Assembly: GCF_003095655.1 (NCBI RefSeq)
Contig: NZ_CP029151.1
Span: 3,533,001 to 3,597,000 of the forward strand
Origin: Dokdonia sp. Dokd-P16
GTDB taxonomy: Bacteria; Bacteroidota; Bacteroidia; Flavobacteriales; Flavobacteriaceae
Direction: 5' to 3'
DNA: 64,000 bases
Shown: piece by piece, positions 15,843 to 23,133 of the stretch
Layout: each line of letters starts with the position of its first letter
How positions within the stretch are numbered: the stretch's first letter is position 1
Translations under genes and position numbers: made by a program
Notes under the pieces: model-generated
Seen by the model: the letters and a program-made list of their open reading frames with translations, nothing else
Told to the model about the DNA's origin: nothing
Databases searched by the model: none

Positions 15843-17864
15843 ATGAGAATAGCAACATTAATTATCGTCTTCCTTTTAAGTGCAACAGCATACGCTCAAG
15901 ATATGTCTGCAGGTTTCACTTTATTAGAAACTGGAAAATATGAGGAGGCAAAAGCTTTTTTTGGAGAAGTACTTAATGACTACCCAGATAATAAGACTGC
16001 AAGACTTTGTTACGGTCGTGCTTTAGGACTAAGCGGCGATAGCGCAGAAGCTAGATCATTATTTACAACGCTAAAAGCAGATTACCCAACAGATTTTGAA
16101 GTGGGTTTAAACTATGCAGAATCTCTTTTATGGGATAGCGATTTTGGCGCAGCAAAGGACTTTTATGAAACCCTCGTTGCCAAAGACAGCACGAGCTTCT
16201 CTGCCCTACTCGGCTATGCAAACACGCTTTCTAACCTTAAAGAATATGACGCGGCAATCGCTTATGTAAACAAGGCACTTACCGTACAACCTGGCAATGC
16301 CAATGCTGCAGTGTCAAAAAAGTTTATGCGTTTAGGTAAGGCAAACCAACTCACAACTGCCTTTCAATATGATGCTGCAATACAGTTGCTTAAAAATGCT
16401 CTTGAGGATATGCCTAACGATGAGCAAATCATAAGCGCACTTGCAAATACGTATATCGCAAAGAAGGATTATGAGAATGCAAACACGATGTACAGCAAGC
16501 TGTCAGACACCTTAACTTCTCAGGTAGGAAAGTCATTAGTTGCTCACTTACAGAAGGACGACAAGCTTGCTTTATCACTAGCTCAGGAGAGTATCGCTTT
16601 CGCGAAAGCGGACACTACAAAAATCATTACCGCAAACGAGCGCTACATCCAGGCACTCATATGGAACGGAAAATACGCCACGGCAAGAACTGCCATTGCC
16701 GATCTAAAAACGACATTCCCTACAAACCAGCGCGTTGCAGCACTCAAAGCTACGCTAGGGATGTACACTGGGACTTTCAAGAAAAGTATTGAGGTATATA
16801 ACGATATTCTTGAGAAGGATAGCGCGTCTTTTGATGGAAATCTAGGGATTGCAAATGCGTACCGTGCGCAGGGGAATCTGGATGAGGCTTACGCTTTCGC
16901 GAAAAATACCTTAACCTTCTACCCTAATCAGAAAGATGCTACTGGGTTAATGAAAACTATAGAAAGTAGCCTTGCTCCCGTGATCGAAACACGAGCTGCC
17001 TATACTTCTGATAATGGCGATAACCAAGCTTATTCTGCTGGAATGACAGCTACCCTACCATTTACAAGTAGATTTAAAACGGTGTTCTCATATAACTATA
17101 GAACTACTGAAAATATGACTACAAATACAATGGCATATAATACAGATGCATCTATAGGTGCTCATTATAGAGTGATTAATAATACGTGGTTAGAAGGTAC
17201 CCTAGGGTTTGTAAAAGCAAATGCAAGTGAAAATGAATACACCGATGTAAATGGATCTGTTTTTGTAAAATCGAGACCATTGCCACTGCAATATTTAGAG
17301 ATAGGATACAGCAGAACGTTACAAGATTTTAACGCAGCGCTACTAGACGAGAAGATATTTATGAATAACTACTCCCTTAACTACAATATGGGAACAAACA
17401 TTAATTTAGGTTGGTATTCTGGTCTTATGCATACGCAGCAAACGGATGGCAACTCTCGTAACTTACTATTCACTTCTTTATACTACAACTTTACAAAAAA
17501 CCCAACGCTTAAAGGTGGTATCAATTACCAGTATGTAGGTTTTAAAGATCAAGTACCTACGCTTTACTTTAGCCCATCAAAATACCAAGCAGTTGAGTTG
17601 TTTTTAGATCTTACTGGCCAGGCAGGGAAGTGGAGCTATGCAGCAAACGCTGCTGGAGGTTTACAAGTAGTAGAAGATGATGAGGCTACTACCCTATTTC
17701 GCTTAGAAGCAAGACTTCAATATGCAATATCTAACCGTTTTCAAGTAGGTGCTTATGGTAAGTACAGTAACATCGCCTCTGCAACCGCAGCAGGATTTGA
17801 GTTTATGGAAGTAGGCTTAAAACTGAGATGGCAAGTGCTTAAAGGTGGCGTTGTGAAGATGTAA
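15843..17864 (+). CDS. TPR plus beta-barrel outer-membrane protein (YaiO/PgaA-like), EPS export
   Basis: 673 residues from MRIATLIIVFLLSATAYAQ, a clear signal peptide; an in-frame start at 15810 would spoil it. Residues ~20-370 form about ten TPR-like repeats (for example GKYEEAKAFFGEVLNDYPDN and ALLGYANTLSNLKEYDAAI). Residues ~380-673 are a beta-barrel ending in LRWQVLKGGVVKM, with alternating strands as in YaiO-type porins. TPR followed by barrel is the plan of synthase-dependent EPS exporters (PgaA, BcsC). It would thread the polymer through the outer membrane. Two copies of the genome-wide palindrome are read as AFAKA and AFAKN within the TPR helices. Confidence 0.75.
   Translation: MRIATLIIVFLLSATAYAQDMSAGFTLLETGKYEEAKAFFGEVLNDYPDNKTARLCYGRALGLSGDSAEARSLFTTLKADYPTDFEVGLNYAESLLWDSDFGAAKDFYETLVAKDSTSFSALLGYANTLSNLKEYDAAIAYVNKALTVQPGNANAAVSKKFMRLGKANQLTTAFQYDAAIQLLKNALEDMPNDEQIISALANTYIAKKDYENANTMYSKLSDTLTSQVGKSLVAHLQKDDKLALSLAQESIAFAKADTTKIITANERYIQALIWNGKYATARTAIADLKTTFPTNQRVAALKATLGMYTGTFKKSIEVYNDILEKDSASFDGNLGIANAYRAQGNLDEAYAFAKNTLTFYPNQKDATGLMKTIESSLAPVIETRAAYTSDNGDNQAYSAGMTATLPFTSRFKTVFSYNYRTTENMTTNTMAYNTDASIGAHYRVINNTWLEGTLGFVKANASENEYTDVNGSVFVKSRPLPLQYLEIGYSRTLQDFNAALLDEKIFMNNYSLNYNMGTNINLGWYSGLMHTQQTDGNSRNLLFTSLYYNFTKNPTLKGGINYQYVGFKDQVPTLYFSPSKYQAVELFLDLTGQAGKWSYAANAAGGLQVVEDDEATTLFRLEARLQYAISNRFQVGAYGKYSNIASATAAGFEFMEVGLKLRWQVLKGGVVKM
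16595..16610. repeat. Palindrome CGCTTTCGCGAAAGCG inside the TPR gene
   Basis: In frame as SIAFAKAD in a TPR helix. Confidence 0.95.
16892..16904. repeat. Partial palindrome CGCTTTCGCGAAA inside the TPR gene
   Basis: In frame as YAFAKN; the right arm has decayed to AAATACC. Confidence 0.8.
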
Positions 17865-17897
17865 TCTTGAAGACTATCCACTACTAGTGTAAATATT

Positions 17898-17924
17898 TAA
17901 AAACGCCTTTTGGGGCGTTTTTTG
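17898..17924 (+). terminator. Terminator of the TPR outer-membrane gene
   Basis: AAACGCC / GGCGTTT with loop TTTTGG, then TTTTTG, 37 bp after the stop. Confidence 0.85.
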
Positions 17925-17984
17925 TTGTTATAATACTCATTCATATTACAAGCATAATGTTTGTTTTGAGAAACATAGAACTAC

Positions 17985-18097
17985 AATATTCATTGTATAT
18001 TTAGTGTAAACAAACTAGACCGCAAAGTAAAGCAACGAAGCAATTCCGATAATTATCGGGAGTCGTCCTTGCTTTATGGGATGGTCTACTGGCAACA
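17985..18097 (+). repeat. Cassette 5' element, copy 2
   Basis: AATATTCATTGTATATTTAG start, then CTAGACCGC and arms AAAGCAA / TTGCTTT around CAATTCCGATAATTATCGGG. Ends in CTGGCAACAAT, just before the S41 peptidase ATG. Confidence 0.75.
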
Positions 18098-18099
18098 AT

Positions 18100-19725
18100 A
18101 TGAAAAAAACATCTGTAATTCTAATTTTGACCATTTTCAGTTTAAACTTATTGACTGCTCAACAGACAATTTCGGAAATTGAAAAGTTAGCTTCAATTGG
18201 AAAAATTTACGGGTTTCTAAAATATTATCATCCCGAGGTTGGAAAAGGAATTTACAACTGGGACGATGAATTTATCAAATATCTTCCAAAAGTTTTAAAA
18301 GCAGCTGATAAGAACGACCTATCAGCAATTTACATAGACTGGATTAACAACTTGGGTAACATAGACGTTTGTAAAAAATGTAGCTCTGAAAAAAATTACT
18401 TCGATAAAAACTTTGACTTATCCTGGTTACAAAACGAAAATCTTTTTAATGATAAGCTTTCGTCAAAATTAAAATTCATTGAAAATAACAGAATTCAGAA
18501 GGAAAACTTTTATGTAGAAATACAACCTGTCGGCAACATAAAAGTTACTAACGAACCACAATACAAAAATTTTGAATTTCCTAACGAAGAATATAGATTA
18601 TTGGGTTTGTTTAAATATTGGAATATAATAGAATATTTTTATCCATATAAATACATGACCGACCAAAATTGGGATTCTGTTTTAAGACAAATGATACCGA
18701 AAATTAAAAACGCTAAAAATCAAAGTGACTACCAAAATAAGATTAAAGAACTTGTCGCAAAACTAGATGATACACACGCTTGGATAAGTTTCTCTGACGA
18801 AAGACCTATGTACCTTCCTGCAAAGATTTCCCATATTGAAAATAAAGCGGTTGTTTCAGGTTTTTATAACGATTCCATTGCTAATCTCAACAACTTGCAA
18901 ATAGGAGACATTATTTTGAAGATTAATGATTTAGATGTTAGAACAGAAAAAGACAAAAACCTAAAGTATGTCGCAGGTTCCAATAAAAACATTAAAACTA
19001 AAAACACTTACACTAAAATTTTCAGCGGTTCAGAAAAGGAAATAAACCTAACCATAGACAGACAAGGGGAAGTTAAAAAAATCAAAGTAAACAGATACGA
19101 TTTTAATGATTTTAACTATTGGGATAATTCTAAAGCAATTAAATCAAAATTGGTCACTGACGAAGTTGGCTATATAAATATGGCAAGCGTTAAAGGCAGA
19201 GATATTGAAGATATTTTTAAATCATTTGACACTAAAAAATCTATAATAATAGATTTAAGAAATTATCCCGCCTTTATTTATTATAGATTTTCTAGATATT
19301 TAAATACAGAAAAAAAGGATTTTAGTAAAATTTATAGTCCGAACATTAATTACCCTTCAAGATTTAGCTACACAGATAATCTACGAACAAACAGTAGTAA
19401 AAAGGCTTTTAAGGGAAGAATTATATTGTTAGTAAATGAAGAGTCTTTGAGTAGGTCTGAATTTACGGCTATGGCTTTTCAAACAGCTGACAATATAATT
19501 ACAGTTGGAAACCAAACTGCAGGAGCTGATGGAGATGTTGTTGTGTTTGAATATTTAGGAGGTTACAGAACGGCAATTTCAGGAAATGGGATTCTTTATC
19601 CTGACGGTTCGGAAACACAACGAAATGGAATAAGAATAGATGTAGAAGTTAAATCGACAATTAACGGATTAATTAATGGTCGTGATGAAGTTTTGGAGAA
19701 AGCAATCGAATTAGCCTCTGAATGA
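18100..19725 (+). CDS. S41 family peptidase, secreted (cassette 2)
   Basis: 541 residues starting at MKKTSVILILTIFSLNLLTAQ, a signal peptide; the in-frame GTG/ATG forms upstream fall in the repeat. A family-specific N-terminal domain with KIYGFLKYYHPEVGKG is followed by a PDZ-like segment near 240-320 (KAVVSGFYNDSIANLNNLQIGD). The C-terminal-processing-protease core carries the nucleophile region NEESLSRSEFTAMAF and GADGDVVVFEYLGG. DDTHAW at ~225-235 is also typical. The gene is AT-rich with codon use unlike the EPS genes and stands alone between 5' and 3' cassette elements. Target proteins unknown. Confidence 0.8.
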   Translation: MKKTSVILILTIFSLNLLTAQQTISEIEKLASIGKIYGFLKYYHPEVGKGIYNWDDEFIKYLPKVLKAADKNDLSAIYIDWINNLGNIDVCKKCSSEKNYFDKNFDLSWLQNENLFNDKLSSKLKFIENNRIQKENFYVEIQPVGNIKVTNEPQYKNFEFPNEEYRLLGLFKYWNIIEYFYPYKYMTDQNWDSVLRQMIPKIKNAKNQSDYQNKIKELVAKLDDTHAWISFSDERPMYLPAKISHIENKAVVSGFYNDSIANLNNLQIGDIILKINDLDVRTEKDKNLKYVAGSNKNIKTKNTYTKIFSGSEKEINLTIDRQGEVKKIKVNRYDFNDFNYWDNSKAIKSKLVTDEVGYINMASVKGRDIEDIFKSFDTKKSIIIDLRNYPAFIYYRFSRYLNTEKKDFSKIYSPNINYPSRFSYTDNLRTNSSKKAFKGRIILLVNEESLSRSEFTAMAFQTADNIITVGNQTAGADGDVVVFEYLGGYRTAISGNGILYPDGSETQRNGIRIDVEVKSTINGLINGRDEVLEKAIELASE

Positions 19726-19740
19726 AAAACTGTTGCCAAC

Positions 19741-19906
19741 AAAATAACTGAGTTAAAAGTTGACCTCCGCTTCCCTCAATAAATACCTCTAAAGTAATCT
19801 TTATTTTCATCATAAGCTCTTCCTACATTTATTATGGCAAAAGCTTGTTTTAGGAGCTTATTTGCGATTGAGATAAGAGCTTTTTACTTCTCGTATTCTC
19901 GTTATT
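19741..19906 (+). repeat. Cassette 3' element, copy a
   Basis: Starts AACTGAGTTAAAA, continues CCCTCAATAA and CCTCTAAAGTAATCTT, and ends near TTTTTACTTCTCGTATTCTCG. It aligns along its length with 22846-22998, which follows another cassette gene, and at its start with 20770-20822. Confidence 0.55.
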
Positions 19907-19969
19907 CTTTCTAGAAATCGCACTAATCACTATCAACGTTAGAAAGAGCTCCTCGCAATACGTAACTTC

Positions 19970-20076
19970 AAAATTGATTAGATTTTTAGATCAAACTAAC
20001 AAGACCGTAAATTAAATGAATTCAGCATCCCTGGTGGCTATTGCGAGCCGCCCTCGCTTTATGCAGTGCCTGTTGT
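19970..20076 (+). repeat. Cassette 5' element, copy 3
   Basis: More divergent: AAAATTGATTAGATTTTTAG, then CAAGACCGTAAATTAAA, and CCTCGCTTTATG at the hairpin end. Precedes the toxin-antitoxin pair by about 90 bp. Confidence 0.6.
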
Positions 20077-20169
20077 TTCGAATTAAAACTCATTCCACAG
20101 AAAACTTAATTCGAACGAAATTTATTGAAATATATTTAATAAATTTGTATCCAAGTAGATACAGTATTT

Positions 20170-20469
20170 ATGTTCTTTATTGAAAAAACATCTGAATTTG
20201 ACAAGTGGCTGAGAAAGCTAAAAGATTTTAAGGCTAAGGCTAAAATTATATTCAGAGTTCAAAAATTAGAAACTAATGAACATTTTGGTGACTGTAAACC
20301 AGTTGGCGATGGAATTCGAGAAATGCGGATTAATTTTTCGAAGGGTTATCGTGTTTATTTCAAAGAAAAAGATGGAAAAGTAATAGTGCTTTTAATTGGC
20401 GGAGATAAATCTACTCAACAAAATGACATTGCGAAGGCGAAAAGTATTTGGAAAAAATTAAATAAATAA
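20170..20469 (+). CDS. Type II toxin, RelE/HigB-like (addiction module killer protein)
   Basis: 99 residues of the phage-derived Gp49-like/HigB branch of the RelE superfamily. Visible are FDKWLRKLKD at the N-terminus, the core REMRINFSKGYRVYF and the C-terminal LLIGGDKSTQQNDI-KA. Basic residues of the core (Arg, Lys, Tyr) are those expected for a ribosome-dependent mRNA interferase. The toxin gene precedes its antitoxin with a 3-bp gap, the order typical of HigBA. It is carried in a cassette-like unit, where such modules stabilise accessory DNA. Confidence 0.88.
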   Translation: MFFIEKTSEFDKWLRKLKDFKAKAKIIFRVQKLETNEHFGDCKPVGDGIREMRINFSKGYRVYFKEKDGKVIVLLIGGDKSTQQNDIAKAKSIWKKLNK

Positions 20470-20472
20470 AAA

Positions 20473-20757
20473 ATGGGAACTTCAAAATTTGAAATAGCTG
20501 ACTATTTGGAAAGCAAAGAAATGATTGCGGAATATCTAAATACGGTTTTAGAAGAAGGAGACAATGCAGATATAATAAATGCAATTGGGCACATAGCAAA
20601 AGCAATCGGAATGACAAAAATTGCGGAAGAAACTGGTTTGAGCAGACCGAGTTTGTATAAAGCACTATCTGATGGAGCTAAGCCTCAATTTGCGACAATT
20701 ATGAAAGTATTAAAAGCAATCGGAGGACAAATTCAAGTGAACCCGATGTCAGTATGA
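20473..20757 (+). CDS. Antitoxin of the HigB-like toxin (addiction module antidote, HTH)
   Basis: 94 residues with the signature of the putative addiction-module antidote family. The N-terminal FEIADYLESKEMIAEYLN is followed by the Xre-type helix-turn-helix MTKIAEETGLSRPSLYKALS and the end FATIMKVLKAIGGQIQV. It should bind and neutralise the upstream toxin and repress their shared promoter. Confidence 0.88.
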   Translation: MGTSKFEIADYLESKEMIAEYLNTVLEEGDNADIINAIGHIAKAIGMTKIAEETGLSRPSLYKALSDGAKPQFATIMKVLKAIGGQIQVNPMSV

Positions 20758-20769
20758 AAAAATAATGAC

Positions 20770-20822
20770 CACAACAGAGAACTGAGTTAAACCAAGTCTC
20801 CTTCAAATTCGCTCAATACAAG
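20770..20822 (+). repeat. Cassette 3' element, partial copy b
   Basis: AACTGAGTTAAA then CTCCTTCAAATTCGCTCAATA after the antitoxin gene, matching the first part of copy a. Confidence 0.45.
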
Positions 20823-20916
20823 CTATTAAGCTACTGTTGATCTTTCATTCGCGGTATCGTGTCTTCCTGATTTTATGACAGAAAAACCTCATTCATTATT
20901 AATAATAACTATTATT

Positions 20917-21468
20917 TTAAGTATTAAATCTTTTTAGTTCATTGTCAATCCAGTTTTCATACCAATCGATAAATATTATTCTGTCTCGATTTTCATTGTA
21001 AGGGTTAGGATAAATTCCTTGTTCGTTACATCTATCATCAACCCATAAATTACCATATTCTTTTTCATTGACTACCAAGTTCATGGAAACTCCGCAACCC
21101 AAATTTGAAACTCTCAAAATACCATTCACCCATTTATTTTGATAATACTCTTCATCTTTTTGCTCCAAATATTCATCTTCGTTTTCCTCAGTCACTTCTC
21201 CAAAATCTAGATTCCAATGTTCTGTATGAGGAAAAGGTTTGGATAAGTCATTTAAGTCACTCTTGTGTTTATAATCAAGATCAGAAAAAAGTCCGTTTTC
21301 AATAGGTTCCAATCCATAATACGGTCCAGCTCCACCATTTCCAATTTCCAGCAAAAATCCTCTATAATCAATAGGTAATTTTATTTTGTTGCGCTTCTCA
21401 AAATCGATTACCTCATTTTCTGATTTTGTTTTATTAAACAAGTACTTATGTTGTTTAGAACCAAACAC
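20917..21468 (-). CDS. SMI1/KNR4 (SUKH) family protein
   Basis: 183 residues. The SUKH core is visible: VIDFEKRNKIKLPIDYRGFLLEIGNGGAG at the N-terminus and an aromatic GNLWVDDR and FIDWYENWID at the end. SUKH proteins often act as immunity proteins against polymorphic or contact-dependent toxins. No toxin gene adjoins it here. The only gene of the cassette region on the minus strand; AT-rich like its neighbours. Confidence 0.82.
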   Translation of the reverse strand: MFGSKQHKYLFNKTKSENEVIDFEKRNKIKLPIDYRGFLLEIGNGGAGPYYGLEPIENGLFSDLDYKHKSDLNDLSKPFPHTEHWNLDFGEVTEENEDEYLEQKDEEYYQNKWVNGILRVSNLGCGVSMNLVVNEKEYGNLWVDDRCNEQGIYPNPYNENRDRIIFIDWYENWIDNELKRFNT

Positions 21469-21799
21469 CTCAAAATTCTTGTCAAACAGTTTTAATTGAT
21501 TAAATTTTACCTTTATGCGATTTATTTGATCTTTTATTGAGAAATTCTATTCAATTACTGACAACTTGTAGGTTCAAAGACTTAAATCTAAGTTTTTTTT
21601 ATTGTTAGACTACAGAGAAATACTCTCAGTCATAGCATAGCTCAGAAGTTCTTTTAAAGACATGAGGCTTGTAATATTCATTGTATATTTAGATTATAGA
21701 AACTAGACAGCAAATTAAAGCAAACTAGCAATCCCAATAGTTATTAAGAGCCGTAATTGCTTTGTGTAGCGGTTCTTGGGTAAAAATTATTATAAAGAT
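21469..21799. other. Gap with cassette 5' element copy 4
   Basis: No gene. The divergent region between the SUKH gene and the cassette 4 gene holds the repeat at 21673-21780. Confidence 0.6.
21673..21780 (+). repeat. Cassette 5' element, copy 4
   Basis: AATATTCATTGTATATTTAG, CTAGACAGC, and arms AAAGCAA / TTGCTTT around AATCCCAATAGTTATTAAGAG. Inner bases differ from copy 2 while the arms are kept. Confidence 0.75.
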
Positions 21800-22843
21800 A
21801 TGTTGAGAATATTAAGCGAAAATAAAATACGTGGAATAACTAATATCTTAAATGGACTTGAAAACCAAATTATTGGATATGGGCAAGGTCTATTTTTATT
21901 AGAAGATGGAAATTTCACTGAGATAGACGAAAATATAATATGGTATGCTATTAAATATAAGGACTTTTTACTTTATCAATTCGAAAATGGAGCGAATATA
22001 AATTACTTCAATCTAAAAAATAAATCTAAAGGCTTAATAGAAGCGCAGAATACATTTTTATTTAAAAATATTTTATTTGATAATCAATTATTAATTAGTG
22101 CTAGACCTAAGAATCTTATTCTAAGAGAAAACTTAGAATTACAGGTATCTGAAATCATTGGAAGGATTCCTAAAATTATTTATAAACAATACAGCTTAAA
22201 AGTTTCCTCTTTTATTGAGTTAATTGATAATTCAAATAATAGTTCTGTATGGAAAACAGAATTTAGTGATTTACTAAAAAATATAAATGCTAAAACATAC
22301 GGTCCAACACAATTAATAGGTAATAATTTTTTTTTCTTCTTATACGATAGTAGTAGAAAATCTTTAGATAAAAGTACTTATTGCTTAAATATTGATAATG
22401 GAGAATTAATTTGGAAAAACAATAAATTCGGTGGTTGGCTCTGTAATTTTAATTCTAAATTATATACAATTGTAGATAATGTACTTCAAGTCCTAGATTC
22501 AAATAATTTTAAATTAGAAACTATAAATCTTATTAATTGTTTGTCTCAACTTGATGTAAAATTTGATGGATGGAAGAAAACATTTTTTGTAAGTAATACT
22601 AAATTTATAGTTGAAAAGGGGTATTTATACTTCACAGAAGAAAGAGGGGATAGATTTGGAATTATTAATCTTAAAGAAAAAAAACTAATCTCATTTGCTA
22701 AATTAGAAATTGAGAATAATGAAGAGACATTTATAGGAAAAATAATGATTGATAATAAAAGAATGTACATCACAGATTCAAATAACACTCTTCACGTATT
22801 TAAAAAACCAGAGGTTACATTTTCTAACAAACAACTCTATTAA
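21800..22843 (+). CDS. Hypothetical protein with beta-propeller-like repeats (cassette 4)
   Basis: 347 residues from the ATG at 21800 (MLRILSENKIRGITNIL); a TTG at 21776 is in frame but lies at the edge of the repeat. Recurring short strands with aromatic and NIDNGELIWKN- or NLKEKKLISF-type turns look like PQQ-type propeller blades. No signal peptide or membrane segment. Very AT-rich. Function unknown. It follows a cassette 5' element and is followed by a 3' element. Confidence 0.55.
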   Translation: MLRILSENKIRGITNILNGLENQIIGYGQGLFLLEDGNFTEIDENIIWYAIKYKDFLLYQFENGANINYFNLKNKSKGLIEAQNTFLFKNILFDNQLLISARPKNLILRENLELQVSEIIGRIPKIIYKQYSLKVSSFIELIDNSNNSSVWKTEFSDLLKNINAKTYGPTQLIGNNFFFFLYDSSRKSLDKSTYCLNIDNGELIWKNNKFGGWLCNFNSKLYTIVDNVLQVLDSNNFKLETINLINCLSQLDVKFDGWKKTFFVSNTKFIVEKGYLYFTEERGDRFGIINLKEKKLISFAKLEIENNEETFIGKIMIDNKRMYITDSNNTLHVFKKPEVTFSNKQLY

Positions 22844-22845
22844 AA

Positions 22846-22998
22846 CACAAGCCTAGCTCAACTCCCCTCAGTAAGCACTTCTAAGCTAATCTTAACCTAT
22901 AATTTTCGCCATTTGATCTTACTGCTTCGTTGAAGGTAATGGCTTATTTTGAGAGCTTACTTATCACTGCGATGAAATCTTTTTATTTCTCTTACTTG
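22846..22998 (+). repeat. Cassette 3' element, copy c
   Basis: Contains CTCAACTCCCCTCAGTAAGCACTTCTAAG... type sequence and TCTTTTTATTTCTCTTACTTGAG, aligning with copy a. Ends just before a palindrome copy at 23005. Confidence 0.55.
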
Positions 22999-23004
22999 AG
23001 GTAT

Positions 23005-23018
23005 GCTTTCGCGAAAGC
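23005..23018. repeat. Palindrome GCTTTCGCGAAAGC after cassette 4
   Basis: Perfect 14-mer at the junction between the last cassette and the T9SS gene terminator. Confidence 0.9.
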
Positions 23019-23070
23019 GTACTAAGTAATGTAGTATTATCGCGCAGAAATACATTTTACCCCACCCCAC

Positions 23071-23101
23071 AAAAAAAGCCACCACCGTCCCCGGTGATGG
23101 C
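23071..23101 (-). terminator. Terminator of the T9SS protein gene
   Basis: Minus strand GCCATCACCG / CGGTGGTGGC followed by TTTTTTT, 33 bp beyond the stop. Confidence 0.85.
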
Positions 23102-23133
23102 TAAACATCAATCAAATCAAATCAAAAAACTAC

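Larger units (their letters stand above)
19726..20169. other. Inter-cassette region
   Basis: No gene. Holds a 3'-type element (19741-19906) and the next 5' element (19970-20076). Hairpin-like halves AAGCTCTT / AAGAGCTT are visible at 19815 and 19880. Confidence 0.6.

Noticed and set aside
11910-22998. Classical integron or insertion sequence
   Set aside because: No integrase or transposase and no typical attC core (RYYYAAC/GTTRRRY pairs) that I could confirm; kept only as a cassette-like hypothesis.
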